Source: Gemmatimonadota bacterium (lineage in GTDB: Bacteria; Gemmatimonadota; Gemmatimonadetes; Gemmatimonadales; Gemmatimonadaceae). From it: 7,560 bases of DNA. Both the position numbers and the translations under genes were made by a program. Location: contig JAHFCS010000093.1 of NCBI GenBank assembly GCA_023249395.1, positions 1 through 7,560 of the forward strand. Direction: 5' to 3'. Below the pieces are notes generated by a model. That model was not told where the DNA came from and did not search any database. It was given only the letters and a program-made list of their open reading frames with translations. Position 1 is the first letter of the stretch, and each line of letters begins with the position of its first letter. Of the stretch, positions 1 through 6,392 are shown piece after piece.

Positions 1-902
1 ATCAGGGCCGAGACCGGCGTCGGGCCCGCCATCGCGTCGGGCAGCCAGATATAGAGCGGAATCTGCGCGCTCTTGCCGACGCAGCCGAGAAACATGAAGA
101 GACAAACCGCGGTGACGAGCGTGCCGCCGTAAGGAAGGCCCGCCGCTGCCCCGAAGACGCTGCCGAAATCGAGTGTCCCGAGCGTCGAGAACAGCATGAA
201 CATCGCGATCAAAAAACCGAAGTCGCCGATGCGGTTGACGATGAACGCCTTCTTTCCCGCGTCGGCATTCACCTTGTCGGAGAACCAGAATCCGATCAAC
301 AGGTAGGAGCAGAGTCCGACTCCCTCCCACCCCACGAAGAGAACCGGGTAGTTGGCGCCAAGAACCAGCACCAGCATGAAGAAGACGAACAGATTCAGGT
401 AGGCGAAGTACCGGGGATAGCCGGGGTCCTCGCGCATGTAGCCCACGCTGAAGATGTGGATGAGCGCCCCCACACCCGTGACCACAAGCACCATCACCAT
501 CGAGAGCTGGTCGAGCTGCAGAGCTGCGTCAATCTGGAGAGTTCCGACCGGCATCCAGCTGAAGTAGCGCTGGACGAAGGGTGTCTCCATCGGGACGCGA
601 CGCATGGCGGAGAAAATCGCCCACGCGAGCCCGAAGGAGAGAATAAGCACCGCGGGCCCTATGATGCTGACGATACCCGCATAGCGATGCGGCTTTACGG
701 CATGTGCATCCTCTGCCTCTGCGTGGTTGCTCGCGGCATGACCCATGTCCGGATCAGGCGGGCCGATGCGCGCCGCGCTCACGATCGAAAGAATTCCGTT
801 GATGACGAATCCCAGCAGCGGAAGAATCGGCAGCAGCCACACATAGCGGGCGGCCGTGCCGGCGAGCGGGTGCGTTCCCGCGACCACTTCCTGAAGCAGC
901 AT
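1..902 (-). CDS. nuoL: NADH-quinone oxidoreductase subunit L, N-terminal 300 residues (partial)
   Basis: This is the distal antiporter-like proton-pumping subunit of complex I in the inner membrane. The reading frame runs from an ATG at 902 to the left edge without a stop; the last full codon is residue 300 and the rest lies outside the window. The family hallmark GWEGVGLCSYLLIGFW is at 191-206, with the conserved pumping glutamate at E193. Further hallmarks are AGKKAFIVNRIGD at 215-227 and GKSAQIPLYIWLPDAMAGPTPVSAL at 276-300, with the conserved lysine K277. Hydrophobic helices are seen at about 21-43, 75-99, 133-153, 166-190, 193-207, 226-243 and 261-276. The ATG overlaps the nuoK stop by one base (TGATG), with AAGG four bases upstream. 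The N terminus is about 20 residues longer than in E. coli NuoL, and residues 45-73 form a polar His/acid-rich linker. MrpA and hydrogenase antiporter subunits share the fold, but the position right after nuoK makes NuoL nearly certain. Confidence 0.97.
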   Translation of the reverse strand, partial: MLLQEVVAGTHPLAGTAARYVWLLPILPLLGFVINGILSIVSAARIGPPDPDMGHAASNHAEAEDAHAVKPHRYAGIVSIIGPAVLILSFGLAWAIFSAMRRVPMETPFVQRYFSWMPVGTLQIDAALQLDQLSMVMVLVVTGVGALIHIFSVGYMREDPGYPRYFAYLNLFVFFMLVLVLGANYPVLFVGWEGVGLCSYLLIGFWFSDKVNADAGKKAFIVNRIGDFGFLIAMFMLFSTLGTLDFGSVFGAAAGLPYGGTLVTAVCLFMFLGCVGKSAQIPLYIWLPDAMAGPTPVSAL

Positions 903-1195
903 CAACCCTTCATCAGGTTGATGTTCTGGAGATTCACCGTCTGGCGGTGACGGAAGATCGCGATGATGATTGCCAGACCCACGGCTGCCTCAGCGGCTGC
1001 GACAGTCATCACGAAGACGACGAATACCTGACCCGTCGCCCCATAGACGCGTGAGAACGCGACGAAGGTGAGATTGACCGCGTTGAGCATCAGCTCGACG
1101 CACATGAAGATGATGATCGCGTTTCGGCGGATGAGCACTCCCACCACGCCGATGACGAACAGCACCGCCGACAACGCGAGGGACTCAGCCAGCAC
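902..1195 (-). CDS. nuoK: NADH-quinone oxidoreductase subunit K
   Basis: This is a small three-helix membrane subunit of complex I (97 residues, against 100 in E. coli), related to MrpC, that carries part of the central charged axis. Helices are at about 3-22, 27-48 and 56-81. The two conserved membrane glutamates are E34, in FMCVELMLNAVNL, and E69, in the AAAEAAVGLAIIIAIFR segment, matching E36 and E72 of E. coli. The chosen start is GTG at 1195. It gives the normal family length and follows an AAGGAAGGA run with a five-base spacer. It lies 11 bases inside the end of nuoJ. The gene ends in TGA sharing one base with the nuoL ATG. It has no unusual residues. Confidence 0.97.
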   Translation of the reverse strand: MLAESLALSAVLFVIGVVGVLIRRNAIIIFMCVELMLNAVNLTFVAFSRVYGATGQVFVVFVMTVAAAEAAVGLAIIIAIFRHRQTVNLQNINLMKG

Positions 1196-1736
1196 GGGTG
1201 TCCTTCCTTCTTCCGAGGACTACCGCGCCTGCGATCGCGACCAGCAGCAACACACTGGTGAGCTCGAACGCCAGCAGGTATTCATTGAAGAGCGGTCGGG
1301 CAACGGTTCCTATGGCGCCGTACTGCTGCATCTGCTCGGCCGCGAAGTCCGGCGGTACCTGGAACCGGCTCGCGACCTTCCCACGAGCGATCACCATTAT
1401 CTCGGCGATCATCAGAATCCCAATCGCCGCGGCGACGAGCGTTGGCCAGCGGCCGCGCTGGTCAGCAATCTCCGACGGGTGGCCAAGGTTGAGGAGCATG
1501 ATCACGAACAGAAACACCACCATGATCGCGCCCGCGTAGACGAGCACCTGCATCACGCCGATGAACTGGGCGTCGAGAAGAACGAAAAGAACAGACAGGG
1601 AGAACATCGTGTTGACGAGCCAGAGCGCCGCTGTGACGGGGCTCTTGCGCGTCACGAACGCCAGCGCCGACGCAATGGCGATAACGCCGAAGAGATAGAA
1701 GGGAAACGTGTAGTAAAGCGAATAGTACGGCTGCAT
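1185..1736 (-). CDS. nuoJ: NADH-quinone oxidoreductase subunit J
   Basis: This is a membrane-arm subunit of complex I (183 residues; E. coli has 184) between the quinone-site subunit NuoH and the pump subunits. Five hydrophobic helices are visible at about 12-29, 34-53, 57-82, 98-117 and 154-175. The third carries the family signature VYAGAIMVVFLFVIMLLNL at 66-84, with the conserved tyrosine at Y67. This is the helix whose pi-bulge is linked to coupling of quinone chemistry to pumping in solved complex I structures. The last helix has FELTSVLLLVA, with E158 at its start. ATG at 1736 directly abuts the nuoI TAG (TAGATG). GAGGGG lies seven bases upstream, inside nuoI. The 3' end overlaps nuoK by 11 bases. 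Confidence 0.97.
   Translation of the reverse strand: MQPYYSLYYTFPFYLFGVIAIASALAFVTRKSPVTAALWLVNTMFSLSVLFVLLDAQFIGVMQVLVYAGAIMVVFLFVIMLLNLGHPSEIADQRGRWPTLVAAAIGILMIAEIMVIARGKVASRFQVPPDFAAEQMQQYGAIGTVARPLFNEYLLAFELTSVLLLVAIAGAVVLGRRKDTRAG
1201..1209 (-). promoter_or_regulatory. Ribosome binding site of nuoK
   Basis: The minus strand reads AAGGAAGGA five bases before the GTG start of nuoK. It is coding sequence of nuoJ at the same time. This strong site supports the GTG over any downstream start and explains the 11-base gene overlap. Confidence 0.75.
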
Positions 1737-2234
1737 CTACTCGCCCCTCGGATCTTCGGGGTCCCACATCTCGCACACCGGATGGGTCTGTGCGGTGAGT
1801 CGCTCGAGGTCGTAGACGAATCCCTCGCGGCTGTATTCAGCATTCTCGTAGTGCCGACCGACGTGTATCGCCTCCTCGGGACAGACTTCCTGACAGTATC
1901 CGCAGAAGATGCAGCGAAATTCGTCGATCTCGAAGATCAGCGGGTAGCGATTCCCTTCCTCGTCCTCACCCGGAACCAGCTTGATGCAGTTGGCAGGGCA
2001 CACCGTCGGGCACAGCCCGCAGGCGACGCACTTCGCCTTCCCCGTCTCCGTCGTCAGCATGCGGTGCGTGCCACGCCACCGGGGAGAGATCTGCCACTTC
2101 TCCTCCGGATACTGGACAGTCACCTTGTGCGGATTGACCAGGTGCTTGAAAGTGAGCGCCATCCCCTTGAGCGTCGCCTTGAGGTAGCTCACGTCCTCGA
2201 TCGGACGGTCGAGAACCTTGATGTTGATCGGCAT
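1737..2234 (-). CDS. nuoI: NADH-quinone oxidoreductase subunit I (2x[4Fe-4S])
   Basis: This is the ferredoxin-like subunit that carries electrons from the NADH-oxidising arm to the terminal cluster next to the quinone site. It is 165 residues long. Two CxxCxxCxxxCP motifs are visible: C69, C72, C75, C79 and C108, C111, C114, C118. By the family pattern the last cysteine of each motif binds the other cluster, giving N6a and N6b. RWRGTHRML at 52-60 before the first motif is typical of NuoI. The N terminus (about 13-35) is moderately hydrophobic and amphipathic, as expected for a segment lying on NuoH. The start is ATG at 2234, sharing one base with the nuoH stop (TAATG). GGAG ten bases upstream could serve as the ribosome site. 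The open frame continues upstream to 2555, but that part is out-of-frame nuoH and lacks NuoI character. Residues 148-165 form an acidic tail. Confidence 0.97.
   Translation of the reverse strand: MPINIKVLDRPIEDVSYLKATLKGMALTFKHLVNPHKVTVQYPEEKWQISPRWRGTHRMLTTETGKAKCVACGLCPTVCPANCIKLVPGEDEEGNRYPLIFEIDEFRCIFCGYCQEVCPEEAIHVGRHYENAEYSREGFVYDLERLTAQTHPVCEMWDPEDPRGE
1744..1749 (-). promoter_or_regulatory. Ribosome binding site of nuoJ
   Basis: GAGGGG lies seven bases upstream of the nuoJ ATG, inside the last codons of nuoI. It supports the ATG that directly abuts the nuoI stop. Confidence 0.65.
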
Positions 2235-3514
2235 TACCTCGTAACTCCGGATGCGAGCGGGGAGCGGGCCGCCACGCCACGCAGGCGCGCGAGCCGGGCA
2301 CCTTCCATACGACCGTACGCCGGACTGATGATCCTGCCGTGATCGAGGATCGCAAAGACGATCATCACGAGCACGATGTTCACCGCTCCGAGTATGGAGC
2401 TGTACATCGTACCCGGAGTGATCCCCGCGACGTTGAGGACCAGTACCACCGCCGCGATCACGATGATGTAGGTGAGCGCCAGGGGAAGCATGAACTTCCA
2501 CCCGAGCGACATCAGCTGGTCGTAGCGGAAGCGCGGCAGCGTCCAGCGCACCCACATGAAGAAGAAGAGGAAGAAGAGAAGCTTGGCGACGAAGATCATC
2601 ACCGACAGGAGCGTCAGCCAGCCCGTGAAGGGGCCGATGTTGTCGTGCGCCGTGAACGGGACATCGAAGCCGCCGAAGAAGAGCGTCACCATCAGCGCGC
2701 TCGCCGTCACCATGTTGGCGTACTCGGCGATGAAGAAAAGCGAGAACTTCATCGCGCTGTATTCGGTGTGATACCCGGCGACCAGTTCCGTCTCCGCTTC
2801 GGGAAGGTCGAAGGGCAGCCTGTTCGTTTCCGCGAACGCGGCAACAAGGAAAATGAGGAAGGCGATGGTGAGATTGACCACGTTCCAGCCGCCGTATGCC
2901 TGCTGAGTGACAATCGACCGCAGTGTGACGTTTCCCGCGAGGAGCAGCACCGGAATGGTGGACATGCCAAGCGAGATCTCATACGATATCATCTGGGCGC
3001 TCGATCTCAGTCCACCAAGCAAAGCGTACTTGTTGTTCGACGCCCACCCGGCGAGGACAATGCCGTACACGCCGAGTGAGGAGATGGCGAGAATGAACAG
3101 GAATCCCACCGGCAGGTCGGCCACGACCATGTCGATCCGGCCCCATCGCGTCGGAAACGGCGCGCCGAACGGAATGACGCACCAGGTGGTCAGCGCCGGA
3201 ATGAAGGAAAGTATGGGAGCCAATATGAATATCGGCTTGTTGGCTGCTTCCGGGTACGTTTCTTCCTTCATGAAGTTCTTGAGACCGTCGGCCAACGGCT
3301 GGAACAATCCCTGTGGGCCGACCCTGTTTGGCCCGTGTCTATCCTGAATCCAGGCCGAGATCCTCCGCTCGGCGAGCGTCAAATAGGCTACAACGACCAT
3401 CAGAATCGTGAACATGATTACCATCTTCAGGAGCGTGGCGATGACGAACACGCCATTTCCCTGAGGCGGAATCTGCGGATTTACTACCTGAAGCAGAGCG
3501 GCGACGTGCATCAT
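2234..3514 (-). CDS. nuoH: NADH-quinone oxidoreductase subunit H
   Basis: This membrane subunit forms the quinone entry channel and the link to the proton path. It is 426 residues long, about 100 more than E. coli NuoH. Family signatures are LAERRISAWIQDRHGPNRVG at 47-66, GLFQPLADGLKNFMKEE at 69-85, and AETNRLPFDLPEAETELVAG at 228-247 followed by YHTEYSAMKF at 248-257. These hold the conserved charged loops facing the quinone site. Hydrophobic helices lie at about 21-46, 95-117, 131-156, 177-195, 211-229, 260-282, 299-323 and 341-365. There is then an extra one at 371-391, followed by a basic tail with no family match that I recognise. The start is ATG at 3514, overlapping the nuoG stop as ATGA, with AGGAG seven bases upstream. 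A second ATG follows at once and could also serve. The stop shares one base with the nuoI start. Confidence 0.97.
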   Translation of the reverse strand: MMHVAALLQVVNPQIPPQGNGVFVIATLLKMVIMFTILMVVVAYLTLAERRISAWIQDRHGPNRVGPQGLFQPLADGLKNFMKEETYPEAANKPIFILAPILSFIPALTTWCVIPFGAPFPTRWGRIDMVVADLPVGFLFILAISSLGVYGIVLAGWASNNKYALLGGLRSSAQMISYEISLGMSTIPVLLLAGNVTLRSIVTQQAYGGWNVVNLTIAFLIFLVAAFAETNRLPFDLPEAETELVAGYHTEYSAMKFSLFFIAEYANMVTASALMVTLFFGGFDVPFTAHDNIGPFTGWLTLLSVMIFVAKLLFFLFFFMWVRWTLPRFRYDQLMSLGWKFMLPLALTYIIVIAAVVLVLNVAGITPGTMYSSILGAVNIVLVMIVFAILDHGRIISPAYGRMEGARLARLRGVAARSPLASGVTR

Positions 3515-5079
3515 CTCGCGGCTCCTGCTGTCTCGGACTCGAGGACCGGGAGTCCGCGCATCCCGAGTGATTCGTACGACAGTCCCGAGAAGGCAGGGTG
3601 CGAGCTGGCGATCTTCGCGAATACATCGGACGGCAGATAGAAGCTGTCCTGCTCGCGGAGGGCACCTAGGAGATCGCCGAGCACGAGCCAGCTCGGCCGC
3701 GCGAGACCCGGCGCCGGCCTCGCCTGCATGAAGCGCTGAACCCTTCCGCGCAGGTTCGTGAAGGTGCCCTCCTCCTCCGAGAAGTTTGTTATCGGCAGAA
3801 GGACCGCCGCGGCGCTGGCGGCGCCGGGAAGCGTAGTGCCGATCACGATTACCTGGCTTGCGCGCGCCACCTCATCGGCTGCGATGCCGGTCAGATCGTC
3901 GTCGGCGATGACTAGCACGTCTCCGTCGCGCATAGCTTCGAGTGGACGCTCCGAGCGTTGGAAGCCGAACATCTGTGCACCATTGACGTTGGCGGCCCGG
4001 TCTCGCCGGAGCGCGAGATCTTCCACTCCAGCCAGCGGCGCTTCTTCTCCCGTGGCGACGCGAAACGCTCCCGCTCCCCCCTTTCGCTGCATCAGTCTGG
4101 AGAGAAGATGCAGCGCTTCATTGGACAGCATCGGCGATGCGAGAACGAACGTGCGCGCGTCGCGAAGAAGCGAGGCGGCGGCGTGAATCGCAATATCCCA
4201 GTCGATACTGCGAAGCTCGCCTTCCGTGCGAACAAGCGGAAGCTCGGCGCGGTCGGTCCGGTTCATCCACCGGTAGTTGAGCCGGCCGTAGTCGCACATG
4301 AAGAACCTGTTGACGTCCTCGTTCGGCCGCGGCTTGAGACGGGCCACCTGCGAGTCGCGGGTCTCGATCGTGATGTTGCAACCCTGGGTACAGCTCGGAC
4401 AGATGGACGCCACACGGTCAAGCTCCCACGCCCGCGCCTTGTTGAGGAAGTCCTTCGACAGAAGCGCGCCGACGGGACAGAGGTCCACGACGTTGCCCGA
4501 CCACGGATGGGTCAGGTCCTTCCCCTCGAACTTTCCGATTATCGCCCGGTCGCCGCGGTCGCTGACGTTCAGCACTGTCTCGTGGGCGACGTCATCCATG
4601 AAGCGGACGCAGCGCGTGCAAAGGATGCACCGGTTAGGGACGTAGAGCACGTCACCGCCGAAATCCTCGACAGGATTGAAGCGCTTCGGATCGCGATACC
4701 GCGAATCGGCGCGCCCTTCCTGGTACGTATAGTCCTGGAGCTCGCATTCTCCCGACTGATCGCAGATCGGGCAGTCGAGAGGATGATTGATCAGCAGGAA
4801 TTCGAGCACGCCCTTTCGTGCTTCGAGTGCGCGCTCGGTGTGGACATGGACGACCTGGCCCTCGGCCACCGAGGTCGCGCACGACGGCGCGAGCTTGAGC
4901 GCCTTCTCCACTTCAACCAGGCACATCCGGCACACGCCGGCGACGGGCAGGCCGGGATGGTAGCAATAATGTGGAATGAGAATGCCGACGACCTTCGCCG
5001 CCTCGAGGATCGATGTCCCCTCGGGCACACTCACCGGCCGTCCCTCGATCGTCAGGCTCACCATCTTCTTCTCAGCCAT
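3511..5079 (-). CDS. nuoG: NADH-quinone oxidoreductase subunit G, compact form
   Basis: This is the large Fe-S subunit of the NADH module (522 residues). Domains in order: a 2Fe-2S ferredoxin domain with C39, C50, C53, C67 (N1b); the HxxxCxxCxxxxxC motif H99, C103, C106, C112 (N5); CxxCxxC at C151, C154, C157 plus C201 (N4); and C227, C230, C234, C262 in the Cx2Cx3Cx27C spacing of N7. A shortened molybdopterin-oxidoreductase-like domain follows. It keeps ASPMLSNEAL at 314-323 and VLLPITNFSEEEGTFTNLRG at 426-445, the usual end of that domain, but much of the middle is missing. E. coli NuoG has about 908 residues and Thermus Nqo3 about 783. No molybdopterin would be expected, as in other NuoG proteins. 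The start is ATG at 5079, sharing one base with the nuoF stop; only a weak GGTGG lies upstream. The frame is open to 5328, but that part is shadow of nuoF. Confidence 0.96.
   Translation of the reverse strand: MAEKKMVSLTIEGRPVSVPEGTSILEAAKVVGILIPHYCYHPGLPVAGVCRMCLVEVEKALKLAPSCATSVAEGQVVHVHTERALEARKGVLEFLLINHPLDCPICDQSGECELQDYTYQEGRADSRYRDPKRFNPVEDFGGDVLYVPNRCILCTRCVRFMDDVAHETVLNVSDRGDRAIIGKFEGKDLTHPWSGNVVDLCPVGALLSKDFLNKARAWELDRVASICPSCTQGCNITIETRDSQVARLKPRPNEDVNRFFMCDYGRLNYRWMNRTDRAELPLVRTEGELRSIDWDIAIHAAASLLRDARTFVLASPMLSNEALHLLSRLMQRKGGAGAFRVATGEEAPLAGVEDLALRRDRAANVNGAQMFGFQRSERPLEAMRDGDVLVIADDDLTGIAADEVARASQVIVIGTTLPGAASAAAVLLPITNFSEEEGTFTNLRGRVQRFMQARPAPGLARPSWLVLGDLLGALREQDSFYLPSDVFAKIASSHPAFSGLSYESLGMRGLPVLESETAGAAR
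3522..3526 (-). promoter_or_regulatory. Ribosome binding site of nuoH
   Basis: AGGAG lies seven bases before the first of two consecutive ATG codons of nuoH, within the end of nuoG. The spacing favours the first ATG. Confidence 0.7.
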
Positions 5080-6392
5080 CACGCCACCGCCGTGAGGACG
5101 GAATGAACTCGCTTGCCGTGAATCAGCGATTCGAATTCCGAGCGGAACTTCGTGATCCCGGAAATGACAGGCACTGCGCACGAGTCGCTCAAGACACAAA
5201 TCGTGGTTCCCGTCATGTTCTCGCCGATCTCGACCAGCGTATCGAGATCCTCCATTGTCCCATGACCATCGCGAATGCGCTCGACGATCTTCGTCGTCCA
5301 GGCAGTTCCTTCGCGACATTGCGTGCACTGGCCGCAGCTCTCATGGGCGAAGAAGCGGGTCAGACGCGCAATCACAGCGACCATCGACTGGGCATCGTCG
5401 ATGACGATGACTCCACCAGAGCCGAGCATCGATCCCTGCGCGGCGAAGCCCTCGTAGTCCATCAGCGTTGCTTCCGCCTCCTCCATCGTCTGGATAGGCA
5501 CCGAAGCGCCACCCGGAATTACCGCCTTCAGCTTCCTTCCGTCCAGCGCTCCGCCACACACGTCGTGAAGAAAATCCTTGAACGGGAATCCCATCACGAC
5601 TTCGTAGGTACCCGGACGACGGATGTTGCCGCATACCGAATAGAGCTTCGTGCCGGTGCTCTTTGGATTCGACAGTGACATCGCCTTGTACCACGCCGCG
5701 CCCTTCATCAGGATCTCGGGCACCGCGGCAAGAGTCTCGACGTTGTTGATCGTCGTCGGCTGGCCGAACACGCCCGATACAGCGGGAAACGGCGGCTTGA
5801 TGCGTGGGTTGCCCCGACGCCCCTCCAGCGACTCCATGAGGGCGGTTTCTTCGCCGCAGATGTAGGCGCCCGCTCCCCTGTGGACGTAGATGTCGATTCG
5901 CTTTCCAGTACCCATCGCGTTCGCGCCGAGTATGCCCGCATCGTATGCTTCGCGAACTGCTCGCTCCATCCGCAGCAGCGGCTCGGTGAATTCGCCACGG
6001 ATGTAGATGTACGTCGTCTCGGCACCTATGGCGTAGGCGGCTATTGCGCAGCCCTCGACGAGCGCGTGCGGCGTCCATCGCATCACTTCGCGGTCCTTGA
6101 AGGTGCCCGGCTCTGATTCGTCGGCGTTGCAGCAGAGGTAGTGCGGCTTGCCGTCACCCGGCTTCATGAACGACCACTTCAGTCCGGTCGGGAAGCCGGC
6201 GCCGCCCCGTCCCCTCAGGCCGGATTCCTTGACGATGTCAACTATTTCTCCCGGCGTCATCGCTAGCACCTTCTCGAGCGCCTGGTAGCCGCCTCGCTTC
6301 TTCCAGCCGTCGAGCGTCCGCGCTTCCGCCTCGCCGAAGTGACGGGTCAAAAGCGGCGTCTCCTGCCGGTGGGACGGATGCGGAAATCCCAC
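5079..6392 (-). CDS. nuoF: NADH-quinone oxidoreductase subunit F (FMN, N3 cluster)
   Basis: This is the NADH-binding flavoprotein where NADH reduces FMN. It is 437 residues long, close to the usual 430-445. Visible motifs are the glycine-rich GLRGRGGAGFPTGLKWS at 58-74, NADESEPGTFKDR at 89-101 and AYICGEETALMESLEGRRGN at 176-195, which together build the FMN/NADH pocket. The N3 [4Fe-4S] ligands are C353, C356, C359 (CGQCTQC) and C399. Residues 87-88 are a Cys-Cys pair just before the NADE motif. I chose the GTG at 6392: it shares one base with the nuoE stop (TAGTG), has GAGGA nine bases upstream and gives the normal length. The frame stays open to 6497, but those 35 codons are arginine-rich shadow of nuoE. 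The gene ends in TGA overlapping the nuoG ATG by one base. Confidence 0.97.
   Translation of the reverse strand: MGFPHPSHRQETPLLTRHFGEAEARTLDGWKKRGGYQALEKVLAMTPGEIVDIVKESGLRGRGGAGFPTGLKWSFMKPGDGKPHYLCCNADESEPGTFKDREVMRWTPHALVEGCAIAAYAIGAETTYIYIRGEFTEPLLRMERAVREAYDAGILGANAMGTGKRIDIYVHRGAGAYICGEETALMESLEGRRGNPRIKPPFPAVSGVFGQPTTINNVETLAAVPEILMKGAAWYKAMSLSNPKSTGTKLYSVCGNIRRPGTYEVVMGFPFKDFLHDVCGGALDGRKLKAVIPGGASVPIQTMEEAEATLMDYEGFAAQGSMLGSGGVIVIDDAQSMVAVIARLTRFFAHESCGQCTQCREGTAWTTKIVERIRDGHGTMEDLDTLVEIGENMTGTTICVLSDSCAVPVISGITKFRSEFESLIHGKRVHSVLTAVA

Noticed and set aside
1..902. Mrp antiporter or hydrogenase-4 type subunit for the partial left-edge gene
   Set aside because: It shares the fold but follows nuoJ and nuoK directly in the standard nuo order and has NuoL-type hallmark text.
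456..950. Plus-strand open frame with a His-rich start opposite nuoL
   Set aside because: The HHHH run is an antisense reading of nuoL codons. There is no ribosome site or domain.
1068..2342. Long plus-strand open frame (424 codons) opposite nuoI, nuoJ and part of nuoK
   Set aside because: The translation is rich in Arg, His and Asp with no domain or hydrophobic pattern, and it lies opposite well-recognised genes in high-GC DNA. It is a shadow frame.
2235..2555. Upstream extension of nuoI in an open frame
   Set aside because: The added residues read as out-of-frame nuoH. The ATG at 2234 matches the family start and the stop-start overlap pattern.
2339..3079. Plus-strand open frame with Glu/Arg-rich sequence opposite nuoH
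   Set aside because: The charged repeats arise from reading hydrophobic nuoH codons on the other strand.
3958..5106. Plus-strand open frame (382 codons) opposite nuoG
   Set aside because: It has arginine-rich low-information composition and lies fully antisense to the conserved cluster motifs of NuoG.
5080..5328. Upstream extension of nuoG in an open frame
   Set aside because: The 83 extra residues have no NuoG character and lie inside nuoF. The ATG at 5079 gives the standard ferredoxin-domain start.
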